Shown here piece after piece: positions 28,601-38,528 of a DNA stretch of 59,333 bases. The notes beneath the pieces were generated by a model, which saw only the letters and a program-made list of their open reading frames with translations, searched no databases and was not told the origin of the DNA. Every line of letters starts with the position of its first letter. Position 1 is the stretch's first letter. Origin of the DNA: an uncultured Porphyromonadaceae bacterium (GTDB lineage Bacteria; Bacteroidota; Bacteroidia; Bacteroidales; Muribaculaceae); the NCBI GenBank assembly GCA_900541835.1, contig UQLL01000014.1, forward strand, positions 1-59,333, given 5' to 3'. A program made the position numbers and the translations under genes.

Positions 28601-29965
28601 TCACTCGGCGCCCTGGCCGCCGCCGGTGGAGCTGCCGCTTGTCTTGTAGCGCAGGATGTTGATGTCGCCCGCCTTCCTGTACTGCTTGCCGTCGGCGCCG
28701 CGCGCCTCTATCACGTAGAAGTAGACGCCCGGTGGCACGAGCTTGCCGCGATACTTGCCGTCCCACCCGTCCTCGGGGTCGGAGAAGTGGAAGAGCTGGG
28801 TGCCGTAGCGGTTGAAGATCCAGCACTCGAACTCGGTCAGCGAGCGGTAGGAGACCTTCCACAGGTCGTTGACGCCCTCGCTGGCGCCCGGGGAGAAGGC
28901 GTTGGGGCACTTGAGCTCCGAGGCGCCTATCTGCACGGTGTAGGTCTCGGACTCGGCGGTGCAGGTGCCGTCGGCGTTGCTGCCGACGAAGCGGACGTAA
29001 GTGACTCCCTCCTCGTTGAAGGTGTAGTCGAGGTCCTGCTGGTTGAACCGGTGCGTGATGTCTTCGAACTGCGGATCGGTGGCGAACTGCCACTCGCAGT
29101 GGAGCACGGCGTCGGAAATGTACGCGCGGAAGGCGACGTCGGCGGGGGCGGAGCCTCCGAGGTCGCCGAAGTCCTGCCCGGCGCCTATCTGGTTGGAGCC
29201 TTCGCCCGGGGCGTTGGTGCGCCCGGCGGTGGTGTGCACCTCCACGGCGTCGCACTGCCACTGGGGGCTCTCGACGGTCTGCGCCATGTCCCAGGCCTGC
29301 ATGAAGCGGTCGCCGGTGGCGGTGAATGTGGTGTTGCACAGCGGCGGCGGGGTGAGGTAGACGCCTCCCGTTCCCTCGGCGGTGGCCCGGGCCTCTTTCT
29401 GGTCGAAGCGCGTCTCGGGCTCGTTCCACTCCAGGGTGCTGTACGTTATCGTTATCTCCCGGCCCAGGGTGAGCTGCCGGCCGTTGATCGTGGTGTAGCG
29501 TACGGGCGCCCCGGTGCCTTCGAGAGTGAGGGCGAGCATGTTGCAGTCGCGCTCGGAGGGAAGCCGGATGCCGGCCAGGTCGAGCCGGTGGGCGCTGTAG
29601 TCGGTGAGCCAGAAGTAGAGTTTGGCGTCGGGCCATTCGAGGATGTAGCCGGCGTCGCCCTCGGGATGCTCGAGAATCGTGTTGTCGCCGTCGCGCCGCA
29701 GGCCGGTGAGTTCGGTGGCGTAGCCGCCGCCCCGGCTGTCGTATTTCATCCAGGAAGCCAGGGGCTTGCCGTTGACGGCGGGCGCGGTGATGCTCAGGCC
29801 GTCCAGGGTGTAGGCGACGTAGACGTGGTCGAGTCCGGTATTCTTTTCCGGGGCGATGTCGAGGACGGGGTAGGACCCGGCGCCGGAGAACGTGACGGCG
29901 GGTGCCGCATGGCCGAGGGCCACGCTGCCGATAAGCAAAAGGATGGTCAGCAGTCTGCTATTCAC
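28601..29965 (-). CDS. Secreted protein with T9SS type B (gliding-motility-associated) C-terminal domain
   Basis: 454 aa, GTG start. Residues 1-20 (MNSRLLTILLLIGSVALGHA) are a signal peptide. The middle (about 25-360) is beta-rich with no recognised catalytic motif and an Ig-like segment at 270-350. Residues about 360-440 are the CHU_C / type B sorting domain: CPNAFSPGASEGVNDLWKV, FECWIFNRYGTQLFHFSDPEDGWDGKYRG and VPPGVYFYVIEARGADGKQY. Such proteins are exported by the T9SS through SprA and kept at the cell surface or released. Unusually, about 14 Gly/Ser-rich residues (KTSGSSTGGGQGAE) follow the last strand. It may share a transcript with the Mur ligase operon upstream (gap 35 nt). Confidence 0.85.
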   Translation of the reverse strand: MNSRLLTILLLIGSVALGHAAPAVTFSGAGSYPVLDIAPEKNTGLDHVYVAYTLDGLSITAPAVNGKPLASWMKYDSRGGGYATELTGLRRDGDNTILEHPEGDAGYILEWPDAKLYFWLTDYSAHRLDLAGIRLPSERDCNMLALTLEGTGAPVRYTTINGRQLTLGREITITYSTLEWNEPETRFDQKEARATAEGTGGVYLTPPPLCNTTFTATGDRFMQAWDMAQTVESPQWQCDAVEVHTTAGRTNAPGEGSNQIGAGQDFGDLGGSAPADVAFRAYISDAVLHCEWQFATDPQFEDITHRFNQQDLDYTFNEEGVTYVRFVGSNADGTCTAESETYTVQIGASELKCPNAFSPGASEGVNDLWKVSYRSLTEFECWIFNRYGTQLFHFSDPEDGWDGKYRGKLVPPGVYFYVIEARGADGKQYRKAGDINILRYKTSGSSTGGGQGAE

Positions 29966-30000
29966 GCTGGTATAACGCGACTCGACCGGGGTTTATTGCC

Positions 30001-31608
30001 CTACTTGAAAGTGTCGGGGAGGTCGTTCTCGTACAGCACGGTGTCGCCGCGGCGGAGGATGGCCGCCAGGAGCTTCTGGGACTCGGCGAACGAGTCCACG
30101 ACGTGGAGCCGGTCGGCCGGGAAGCCGGCGGCCTTGAGGCCGTCGAGCAGGGCCTGGCGGTTGTACTCGCCCACTATCACGGCCACGTCGACGTTCGTGC
30201 CGATGTGCTCGCCCAGGGCGCGGTTGAGCTCGTACTGCCTGTCGCCCAGCTCTATCATGCCGGGGGTGACGATGATGCGCTTGCCGGACTCCTTGAAATG
30301 CGCGAGGACGTCGACGGCCATGCGCGAGCCGACGGGGTTGGAGTTGAAGGCGTCGTCGATGATGGTCACGCCGCCGGGGGTCTGCCTGATGCTCAGTCGG
30401 TGCTCCACCTGCTCGATGCGGGTCACGGCATACTGTATCCTGGAATCGTCCATGCCCAGGTGGCGGGCCACCGCCACTGCCGCCAGCAGGTTGGAGATGT
30501 TGCTCTCCCCCACCAGGCGCGTCTCGAGGTCGAGGCGGTGTCCGTCGCGCCAGGCGGCGGTGAAGGCCGTGCCCTGCGGAGTGTAGACGATGTTCTCGGC
30601 CACGACGTCGGCGCCGTCGGGGCGGGAGACGGCGTAGCGCATTGCGGCACAGTTGGCCACGGGGCGGGAGGCGCATAGCTCGAAGTCGTTGTTGACCACT
30701 GCCAGTCCGTCGGCGGGGAGAGCGTCGGCGAGCTCGAACTTGGTGCGCTGCACGTTCTCCATGGTCTTGAACGACTCCAGGTGCATCGCGCCCACGGCCG
30801 TGACGATGCCGATGTGCGGGTGCACCAGGTCGCATATCTCCTTGATGTCGCCGAGCTGCTTGGCGCCCATCTCGCAGATGAAGACGCGGTGGTTGGGACG
30901 CATGAGCTCGCGGATGGTGCGGATGACGCCCATGGGGGTGTTGTAGCTGCCCGGGGTCATGAGCGTGTCGAACTGCTCGGAGAGGATGCGGTGCAGGTAG
31001 TGCTTGGTGGAGGTCTTGCCGAAGGAGCCGGTGATGCCGATGATGGTCATGTCGGGCTTGGAGCGCAGAATGTCGCGCGCCTCGTTGTAGTAGCGCCGGT
31101 TGATGGCGGCCTCGACGGGCCTGAGCGCCCACACGGCCAGCATCACCCACATCCACGAGAACATGGTGCAGAGCAGCAGGGCCCCCAGGGGGACGAGGAC
31201 ATTGTCGCCGCTGTACCACAGGCCCGACAGACGGCCCATGCCGCCCAGTATGCACAGGGCGGTGTAGCCGGACACCGGGACGAGGCAGGTGGCAACGTAT
31301 ATGCGCCATACACGGCGGGTGAAGACCAGCGGCTTCTTGTATTTCCTGCGCAGGATAAGGAAGATCTTGGAGGCGGCCACGATGCCGAGCACGAAGCTGG
31401 AGGCCATGGCGTTCAGCAGCGTGGAGTAGAGCAGGAAGAGGAGGGCGACGTCGACCAGCACCCAGGCGTCGGCCAGGTGGTCGCGCTGGTAGCGCCAGTA
31501 GCGGTCGATGCGGTAGGAGTTCTGCTGGAGCATCTGGATGGCGTGCTTGAAGTCGAGCACCAGGTAGATGCCCGCCACCGCGAATATGACGATGTAGAAT
31601 GCCTGCAT
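30001..31608 (-). CDS. Membrane-anchored Mur ligase-family protein (MurF-like)
   Basis: 535 aa. Residues 1-165 hold about five membrane helices (1-22, 47-68, 70-88, 102-122, 135-162), absent from classical MurF. Residues 188 onward are a Mur ligase: ATP loop GITGSFGKTSTKHYL (191-205), the central-domain motif GAMHLESF, and IIDDAFNSNPVGSRMAVDVL like the MurF DxYNANP region. The C-terminal end reads LYENDLPDTFK where MurF normally has a KGS/KAS-type motif. It should couple ATP hydrolysis to an amide bond on an envelope precursor at the inner membrane, substrate unknown. It follows an alpha/beta hydrolase by 6 nt. Automatic annotation would call it murF, but the anchor and end differ, so it is probably a second, specialised ligase. 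Confidence 0.85.
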   Translation of the reverse strand: MQAFYIVIFAVAGIYLVLDFKHAIQMLQQNSYRIDRYWRYQRDHLADAWVLVDVALLFLLYSTLLNAMASSFVLGIVAASKIFLILRRKYKKPLVFTRRVWRIYVATCLVPVSGYTALCILGGMGRLSGLWYSGDNVLVPLGALLLCTMFSWMWVMLAVWALRPVEAAINRRYYNEARDILRSKPDMTIIGITGSFGKTSTKHYLHRILSEQFDTLMTPGSYNTPMGVIRTIRELMRPNHRVFICEMGAKQLGDIKEICDLVHPHIGIVTAVGAMHLESFKTMENVQRTKFELADALPADGLAVVNNDFELCASRPVANCAAMRYAVSRPDGADVVAENIVYTPQGTAFTAAWRDGHRLDLETRLVGESNISNLLAAVAVARHLGMDDSRIQYAVTRIEQVEHRLSIRQTPGGVTIIDDAFNSNPVGSRMAVDVLAHFKESGKRIIVTPGMIELGDRQYELNRALGEHIGTNVDVAVIVGEYNRQALLDGLKAAGFPADRLHVVDSFAESQKLLAAILRRGDTVLYENDLPDTFK

Positions 31609-31614
31609 GGGTGT

Positions 31615-32394
31615 TTACTTGTTTTGGTCTTTGAGCAGGAACTCGGCGAGGACTGCGCGGAAGCCGAGCGGGTTGTCGAGGAAGGAGTAGTGTCCGCAGC
31701 CGTCGAAGCTGACGAGGCCGGCGTCGGGGATGAGGCGCTCCATGACCTTGGCGTCGGAAAGGGGCGTGGCGGTGTCGCCGGCTCCCCAGATGAGCAGCGT
31801 GGAGGCCTGGATGCGCGGCATGACGCCCTTGAGGTCCTCGTTGACGCACCTGGAGAGGATGGCACGCATGCGCGGGGTGGCGTTGGCGTAGTCGCTGCTC
31901 CCCCTACGCGCCCGGATGCGGTCAAGGCGCGCCTCGGCCCTCGCAGTCCCCAGGACGAGACGATAGACGCGCTTGGCCAGCTTGTAGCCGTACACCTTAT
32001 AGTAATATGCGAGCGAGCGGCGGGGCTTGACACCGGCGGCGTCCACCAGCACGAGCTTGCTTATGGCATTGCGCGAGGAGAGCAGTATGCCCACGCGGCC
32101 GCCGAAGCTGTGGCCCAGCAGGATGCGTATGTCGCCGCCCATCCTGGAGATGAACTTCTCCGTCAGGCGGGTGTACTCCTCCACGCCCCACACGGCGGGC
32201 GGCTCCTGGCTCTCGCCGAAGCCGGGGAAGTCGATGCTGTAGACGTGCAGCTTGCCCTCGAGCTGGCGCTGTATGCTCGCCAGGGTGGTATGGTCGCAGC
32301 CCCAGCCGTGCATGAGCAGCACCTTGGGCGCATCCTCCGGGCCCGTCTCCGAGTACGCGACCCGCAGCCCGTCTATGTCCACGCTTTTTTTCAT
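31615..32394 (-). CDS. Alpha/beta-fold hydrolase paired with the membrane Mur ligase
   Basis: 259 aa. Oxyanion motif LMHGWGCDHTTL (about 29-40), nucleophile elbow LLGHSFGGRVGILL (GxSxG serine), an acid in LIWGAGDTATPLS, and the catalytic histidine in FDGCGHYSFLDNP. No signal peptide, so cytoplasmic. Substrate is unknown: such enzymes are esterases, lipases, thioesterases or amidases. It is the first gene of the pair (6 nt to the Mur ligase), so it probably trims, loads or recycles the substrate of that ligase. The -7 box ends 4 nt before the ATG. Confidence 0.85.
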   Translation of the reverse strand: MKKSVDIDGLRVAYSETGPEDAPKVLLMHGWGCDHTTLASIQRQLEGKLHVYSIDFPGFGESQEPPAVWGVEEYTRLTEKFISRMGGDIRILLGHSFGGRVGILLSSRNAISKLVLVDAAGVKPRRSLAYYYKVYGYKLAKRVYRLVLGTARAEARLDRIRARRGSSDYANATPRMRAILSRCVNEDLKGVMPRIQASTLLIWGAGDTATPLSDAKVMERLIPDAGLVSFDGCGHYSFLDNPLGFRAVLAEFLLKDQNK

Positions 32395-32398
32395 GCCG

Positions 32399-32406
32399 CA
32401 AAGTTA
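32399..32406 (-). promoter_or_regulatory. -7 box abutting the hydrolase start codon
   Basis: TAACTTTG on the minus strand, then CGGC and the ATG at 32394, identical in layout (TTTGCGGCATG) to the Crp-type and Ntn hydrolase genes. No clear -33 box. Confidence 0.5.
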
Positions 32407-32421
32407 CAAAAATTATACGAC

Positions 32422-32811
32422 TTACGCCGCCTTTTCGCCTACGGGCATGAAGACGAAGCAGACGGCGGCGACGAGGCAGAGGAAGGCCGCGACATGGTTC
32501 CAGTGCAGCCGCTGCCCCTGGAAGAGGAACACCGCGATGAGGGTGAAGACGGTGATGGAGATGACCTCGGCCATGACCTTGAGCTGGAACAGGCTGAACG
32601 GGCCGCCGTTGCCCTGGAAGCCGATCTTGTTGGCCGGTATCATGAAACAGTACTCCAGAAGGGCGATGCCCCAGGAGAAGAGGATGGTGGCAACGAGAGG
32701 CCAGGAGCGCGAGATGCCCCGCTGCTCCAGCTGCAGGTGCCCGTACCACGCGAAGGTCATGAACACATTGCTGACTATCAGCAGCAGAACCGTGAGTAAT
32801 TGAAGTTTCAC
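32422..32811 (-). CDS. DUF486 / DMT-family small membrane protein
   Basis: 129 aa, GTG start. Four predicted membrane helices: about 5-22 (LLTVLLLIVSNVFMTFAWYG), 37-58, 71-90 (VMAEVISITVFTLIAVFLF) and 97-118. Matches the DUF486 pattern (SNVFMTFAWYGHL, SWGIALLEYCFMIPANKIG, FSLFQLKVMAEVISI). The family is grouped with drug/metabolite transporters, but its substrate is not established. The -7 box sits 5 nt upstream of the GTG and next to the aquaporin terminator. Confidence 0.85.
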   Translation of the reverse strand: MKLQLLTVLLLIVSNVFMTFAWYGHLQLEQRGISRSWPLVATILFSWGIALLEYCFMIPANKIGFQGNGGPFSLFQLKVMAEVISITVFTLIAVFLFQGQRLHWNHVAAFLCLVAAVCFVFMPVGEKAA

Positions 32812-32816
32812 GACCG

Positions 32817-32824
32817 CAAAGGTA
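32817..32824 (-). promoter_or_regulatory. -7 box abutting the DUF486 gene start
   Basis: TACCTTTG on the minus strand with a 5-nt spacer to the GTG at 32811. The aquaporin terminator begins 5 nt upstream, so terminator and promoter are packed together. Confidence 0.45.
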
Positions 32825-32828
32825 CAAA

Positions 32829-32865
32829 AATTTCCCGGCCCCGAGGATGTCCGGGCCGGGAAATT
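32829..32865 (-). terminator. Terminator of the aquaporin gene
   Basis: Stem 32829-32843 with 32851-32865, 14 of 15 paired, a 7-nt loop. On the minus strand it is followed by TTTTT (32826-32830). It lies 28 nt past the aqpZ stop codon. Confidence 0.85.
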
Positions 32866-32893
32866 GCATTTATCAGCTGTGGTGAAGCGGCGC

Positions 32894-33682
32894 TCAGTCG
32901 ATAGTCTCGTGCGGTTCGCCGGACTCCTCGGGCACGAGGCGCGCGCTGACCCCCTTCCAGCAGAAGGCGGCGAAGGCGGCGCCCAGGACGGGACCCACGA
33001 TCATGATCCATATGTCGGGCCAGGCGGTGTTGCCGGCGAAGAGGCAGGGGCCGAACGAACGGGCCGGGTTGACCGAGCAGTTGTCCACGGGTATGCCGAC
33101 GATGTTCACCAGTCCGAGGCCGAGGCCGATGGCCACGCCGGCCAGCGCGCTCGTGCCCCACTTGCTGGTGGCACCGAGCACGATGAACACGAAGAAGAAC
33201 GTCAGCAGGAACTCCGTCAGCAGAGCCGTGGACCACAGCACGCCGGTCTGCGGCACGTTCGTGGCCAGGTAGCTGACACGGTCGGTGGTGCCCACACCGT
33301 CGGTGATTCCGCCGAACTCAAACACGCCCGCCGGCACAGCCTGACCCGACGAGACGAACGGGAGGTTGCCGAAGTCCTGGAAGGCCATCAGCCACCACAG
33401 GAAGGCGGCGCCCACGGCGGCGCCCAGCAGCTGCGCCACGACGTAGCCGAAGAAGTCCTTGCCGGAGAAGTTGGAATCCGTCAGGTAGACGGCGAAGGAG
33501 ACCGCCGGGTTGACGTGGCAGCCGGAGATTTTGCCGATGGCGTACACCAGGCAGACGAGCACCAGGCCGAAGCAGAGACCTATGCCGAGAGTGCCGATCT
33601 TCGGGCCCGCAAGCACGGCGCTTCCGCAGGCCAGCAGCACCAGGAACATGGTGCCGAAAAATTCAGCTAAGTATTTTCTCAT
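32894..33682 (-). CDS. aqpZ: Aquaporin (major intrinsic protein, AqpZ-like)
   Basis: 262 aa from the ATG at 33682 (MRKYLAEFFGTMFLVLLACG); a start at 33709 adds nine residues. Six membrane helices. The two half-helix NPA motifs are GCHVNPAVSFAVYL and CSVNPARSFGPCLF. The arginine after the second NPA is the selectivity-filter arginine, and the small loop spacing fits a water channel rather than a glycerol facilitator. A few residues more than the usual 230 are present in the extracellular loop (SSGQAVPAGVFEFGGITDGV). Monocistronic, with its own promoter (33723-33752) and a strong terminator. Confidence 0.93.
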   Translation of the reverse strand: MRKYLAEFFGTMFLVLLACGSAVLAGPKIGTLGIGLCFGLVLVCLVYAIGKISGCHVNPAVSFAVYLTDSNFSGKDFFGYVVAQLLGAAVGAAFLWWLMAFQDFGNLPFVSSGQAVPAGVFEFGGITDGVGTTDRVSYLATNVPQTGVLWSTALLTEFLLTFFFVFIVLGATSKWGTSALAGVAIGLGLGLVNIVGIPVDNCSVNPARSFGPCLFAGNTAWPDIWIMIVGPVLGAAFAAFCWKGVSARLVPEESGEPHETID

Positions 33683-33722
33683 AATAGAAATGTGTTGGTT
33701 GCTTTCCACTTTAACACTTATT

Positions 33723-33752
33723 CAAATTTAAATGTTGCCACGGCCGGGCAAA
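33723..33752 (-). promoter_or_regulatory. Promoter of aqpZ
   Basis: Minus-strand TTTG (33752-33749), 18 nt, TAAATTTG (33730-33723). This leaves a leader of about 35 nt to the ATG at 33682. Confidence 0.5.
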
Positions 33753-33850
33753 AACAGCAATCGTCATCAGGCCATCCGCACGCTTGACTGAACCTTACCT
33801 GCAATCGGGATGTTAAAGAAAATAAAAACGAAAATACAACAAATGCAACT

Positions 33851-34333
33851 ATGAAAAGACTGCTACTCACCCTCACGTCCGCCCTGGCGGCCGCGTTCAT
33901 GCTGATTCCGGCCACGGCCACGGCACAGAAAGGAGAAATGTCCTTAGGCGTCAACGGCGGCTACGCCACCCACAACGACGGCGGGTACACCAACTTCTTC
34001 TTCCAGTACACCCCCATCAATCACATCCGCCTGGCGCCCGAGATCGGGTACGTCTTCCGCAACGACGGCAAGTCGGCTTTCAACCTGGCAGTAGACCTCC
34101 ACTTCCCCTTCAAGCTCGGCCGCGGCGTCGACGTCTATCCGCTCGTCGGCTTCGTCTTCAACAGCTGGGACTACCGGCACGGCGACAACCTCAACCGTGC
34201 GGGCGCCGACTTCGGCGGCGGTTTCGACTTCTACCTCACCAACTACCTCAAGCTCACACTCCAAGGCAAGTACTCGCTCATGAACGACGTCAGCGGAGGC
34301 TTCATAGGCATGGGAATAGGATATGTGTTCTAA
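33851..34333 (+). CDS. Small outer-membrane beta-barrel protein
   Basis: 160 aa. Residues 1-26 (MKRLLLTLTSALAAAFMLIPATATAQ) are a signal peptide. The rest alternates polar and hydrophobic residues in about eight strands (EMSLGVNGGYATH, IRLAPEIGYVFRN, FNLAVDLHFPF, VDVYPLVGFVFNS, NRAGADFGGGFDFYL, LKLTLQGKYSL) and ends in an aromatic FIGMGIGYVF, the usual signal for barrel assembly. It resembles OmpW/OprH-type or porin-family small barrels. The ligand is unknown. It is followed by a clear terminator, so monocistronic. Confidence 0.8.
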   Translation: MKRLLLTLTSALAAAFMLIPATATAQKGEMSLGVNGGYATHNDGGYTNFFFQYTPINHIRLAPEIGYVFRNDGKSAFNLAVDLHFPFKLGRGVDVYPLVGFVFNSWDYRHGDNLNRAGADFGGGFDFYLTNYLKLTLQGKYSLMNDVSGGFIGMGIGYVF

Positions 34334-34357
34334 ACCAGGAATATCCACAGGCACACG

Positions 34358-34396
34358 GATGCCGGGCGCTTACCATCGCCGCCCGGCATCTTATTT
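34358..34396 (+). terminator. Terminator of the beta-barrel gene
   Basis: Perfect 11-bp stem GATGCCGGGCG (34358-34368) with CGCCCGGCATC (34380-34390), an 11-nt loop, then TTATTT. Confidence 0.8.
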
Positions 34397-34418
34397 CAGG
34401 TCGAGAAAAAACGACGAT

Positions 34419-34449
34419 TTTGACGTGTCGGGAAAAATTACTATCTTTG
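34419..34449 (+). promoter_or_regulatory. Promoter of the C10 protease gene
   Basis: TTTG (34419-34422), 19 nt, TATCTTTG (34442-34449). The ATG lies 40 nt downstream. Confidence 0.75.
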
Positions 34450-34489
34450 CTGCCCGAACTAAAAAAACACAGCCCAAAGGACTAACCCA

Positions 34490-36451
34490 ATGAAAAACTT
34501 TACCCTAAGTGTGATACTGGCATCCCTGCTCATCGGCAGCGGCGCCATGCAGGCGAAAGACGTCAGCGAATCAGAAGCGCTCCAGGTAGCGCAGCAGTTC
34601 CGCCGCGAGGCCGGTGTGCGTTTCGCCTCCGCACCCCTCAAGATGGTCCACTCGCAGGCCATGGCGCAAGGCACCGCCTACTACGTCTTCGCCCCCGAGA
34701 ACGGCCGCGGATTCACCGTCGTCAGCGGCAACGATGCCGCAGCCCCCGTGCTCATGTACGACGACCACGCCACCTTCGACCCCGGCAACATCCCCCCCGG
34801 CATGCAGCACATGCTCGCATATTACGCCGAGCGCATAGAGTACGCCGCCAAGGCCGGCCTGCCCGCCTACCGAGAGACACCCCGCTCCATCACCAAGCAG
34901 AACATAGAGCCAATCTGCAAGACCACCTGGGACCAGGACGCCCCATACTGGAACCTCTGCCCCACCAGATACGGGAGCCGCTGCTACACCGGCTGCGTGG
35001 CAACCGCCATGGCACAGGCCGTCTACGTCTACAAGTACCCGGAGAAGTCCAAGGGCACCGCCACCTGGAACGGCTCCACCGTCTCCTTCAACCGCACCTA
35101 CGCCTGGGACCAGATGCTGCTCGACTACTCCGGCAGCTACACCACCGCCCAGGGCACCGCAGTGGCCGAGCTCATGGTTGACCTCGGCAAGAGCGTCGAC
35201 ATGAGCTACTCCACCTCCGGCTCCGGCGCCGAGACCAGCGACGTCCCCTCCGCCCTGGTCGACAACTTCAGCTACGACAAGGCCGTAGCCTACACCCAGG
35301 CCGACCAGTACGCCGAGTCCGACTGGAACGACCTCATGTACTACCAGCTCTCGCAGGGCTGGCCCGTCATCTACGGCGGCTTCGGCACAGGCTACAACGG
35401 CGGCCACCAGTTCATCTGCGACGGATACCGCTACAACGCCGGCGACTGGTTCCACATCAACTGGGGCTGGGGAGGCCTCTCCGACACCTACTGCAGGCTA
35501 ACCGTGCTCGAACCCGGCCAGCAGGGCGCAGGCGGCAACACCTCCAACTTCTCCACCGGCTGCGACGCCGTATACTACGTCCGGCCCCCCATGGAAGGCT
35601 CCCAGATGCAGACCATGGTGTCCTGCCGAGGCAACTTCGTCATGGGCACCGCCATCCCCAGCAGCGTCAAGTTCCAGGTCACAAACGGCAAGATATGGAC
35701 CACCAACTGCAACGGCTTCATCAACCTTGGAGGCTTCAACTTCAACGCCACCCTCGGCGTGCGCCTCATCAACGCCGACGACCCCTCAAAGACATACACC
35801 CTCCCCTCCAAGACCGGCAAGACCACCTTACGTTCCTGGTCCACCATCGTCAGCAACTTCACTGTCGACATGACCAGCGTGGCCCCAGGCAAGTACTACG
35901 TCTTCCCCTACTCCCTGGCCGAAGGCAAGACCGAGTGGGAGCGCGTCACCGCACCCCGCAACATGCAGCAGTACGTGGTGCTCAACATCGACGCCTCCGG
36001 CAACATCACCTCCACCACCCCCACCGCCCCACAGTACGTGCCTGTCAACACCCTCATCATGGCCGACAACGACAGCGTCACTAAGGGCGACATACTGCGC
36101 CTCAACCCCGTCGTCATCCCCTCCAATGGCACCAACCCGGCACTGCGCTACTCCACCTCCGACCCCAACATCGCCACCGTAGACTCCATCACAGGCGTAG
36201 TCACGGGCTTGCACCACGGCACCTGCCGCATCACCGCCACCACCACCGACGGCTCGCAGCTCTCAGCCACCACCACCGTAAAGGTGCTCCCCGTTGGAGG
36301 CGTGAGCGACATCCAGACCGACAGCGACGAGCCCTGCGACGTCTACACCGTCACCGGCATCCTCGTGGCCCGAGGATGCCGTCCCTCCGAAATCGGCACC
36401 CTCCCTGCCGGCATATACATCGCCGGCGGACGCAAGTACATGGTGCGGTAA
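34490..36451 (+). CDS. Secreted C10-family cysteine protease with Big2 domain and T9SS type A sorting signal
   Basis: 653 aa. A signal peptide covers 1-22. A propeptide (about 23-135) of the Spi type contains ESEALQVAQQFRREAG and YYVFAPENGRGFTVVSGND. The streptopain/interpain (C10) catalytic domain follows: Cys169 in CYTGCVATAMAQ and His305 in YNGGHQFICDGY, then HINWGWGG. Residues about 525-605 form a bacterial Ig-like (Big2) domain (VTKGDILRLNPVVIPSNGTN, GVVTGLHHGTCRITAT). The last 45 residues (CDVYTVTGILVARG ... LPAGIYIAGGRKYMVR) are a type A T9SS sorting domain. It should be exported via SprA and act at the cell surface or outside, on host or diet proteins. Own promoter, one gene. Confidence 0.93.
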   Translation: MKNFTLSVILASLLIGSGAMQAKDVSESEALQVAQQFRREAGVRFASAPLKMVHSQAMAQGTAYYVFAPENGRGFTVVSGNDAAAPVLMYDDHATFDPGNIPPGMQHMLAYYAERIEYAAKAGLPAYRETPRSITKQNIEPICKTTWDQDAPYWNLCPTRYGSRCYTGCVATAMAQAVYVYKYPEKSKGTATWNGSTVSFNRTYAWDQMLLDYSGSYTTAQGTAVAELMVDLGKSVDMSYSTSGSGAETSDVPSALVDNFSYDKAVAYTQADQYAESDWNDLMYYQLSQGWPVIYGGFGTGYNGGHQFICDGYRYNAGDWFHINWGWGGLSDTYCRLTVLEPGQQGAGGNTSNFSTGCDAVYYVRPPMEGSQMQTMVSCRGNFVMGTAIPSSVKFQVTNGKIWTTNCNGFINLGGFNFNATLGVRLINADDPSKTYTLPSKTGKTTLRSWSTIVSNFTVDMTSVAPGKYYVFPYSLAEGKTEWERVTAPRNMQQYVVLNIDASGNITSTTPTAPQYVPVNTLIMADNDSVTKGDILRLNPVVIPSNGTNPALRYSTSDPNIATVDSITGVVTGLHHGTCRITATTTDGSQLSATTTVKVLPVGGVSDIQTDSDEPCDVYTVTGILVARGCRPSEIGTLPAGIYIAGGRKYMVR

Positions 36452-36477
36452 GTAAGACACATACAACCATCCACCAG

Positions 36478-36507
36478 GCGCGGTTCCGGACTACCGGGGC
36501 CGCGTCG
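36478..36507 (+). terminator. Possible terminator after the C10 protease gene
   Basis: GCGCGGTTCCGG pairs with CCGGGGCCGCGT using G-T pairs, around a 4-nt loop. There is no good T-run (only GTTGCTT), so it may be an RNA hairpin without strong termination. Confidence 0.35.
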
Positions 36508-36604
36508 TTGCTTACGATACCCTTGCGTCAAGCTCAGAGCTCGGCGCAGCACCAGGAAAACGGCCACAACCGCAGTTTGCAACCGAGTTGCAGCAAGTTT
36601 GTTA

Positions 36605-36612
36605 TAACTTTG
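36605..36612 (+). promoter_or_regulatory. -7 box of the P1B-ATPase gene
   Basis: TAACTTTG 17 nt before the ATG at 36630. A TTG lies 14 nt and a TTTG 25 nt upstream, neither at the usual distance, so the -33 part is weak. Confidence 0.45.
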
Positions 36613-36629
36613 CGGCAAAGAACTTGAAA

Positions 36630-38483
<1,854 letters not shown>

Positions 38484-38528
38484 GGACTGCCACGTGTGGT
38501 AGAGGCACCACTCGGCTCCTCATTTTCT

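Noticed and set aside
30001..31608. Canonical murF of the cell-wall cluster
   Set aside because: Five N-terminal membrane helices, a different C-terminal motif and no division/cell-wall neighbours. A second, specialised ligase is more likely.
29993..31849. 618-residue frame over the Mur ligase gene
   Set aside because: Out-of-frame shadow rich in Arg, His and Pro. The Mur ligase frame has the ATP loop and membrane helices.
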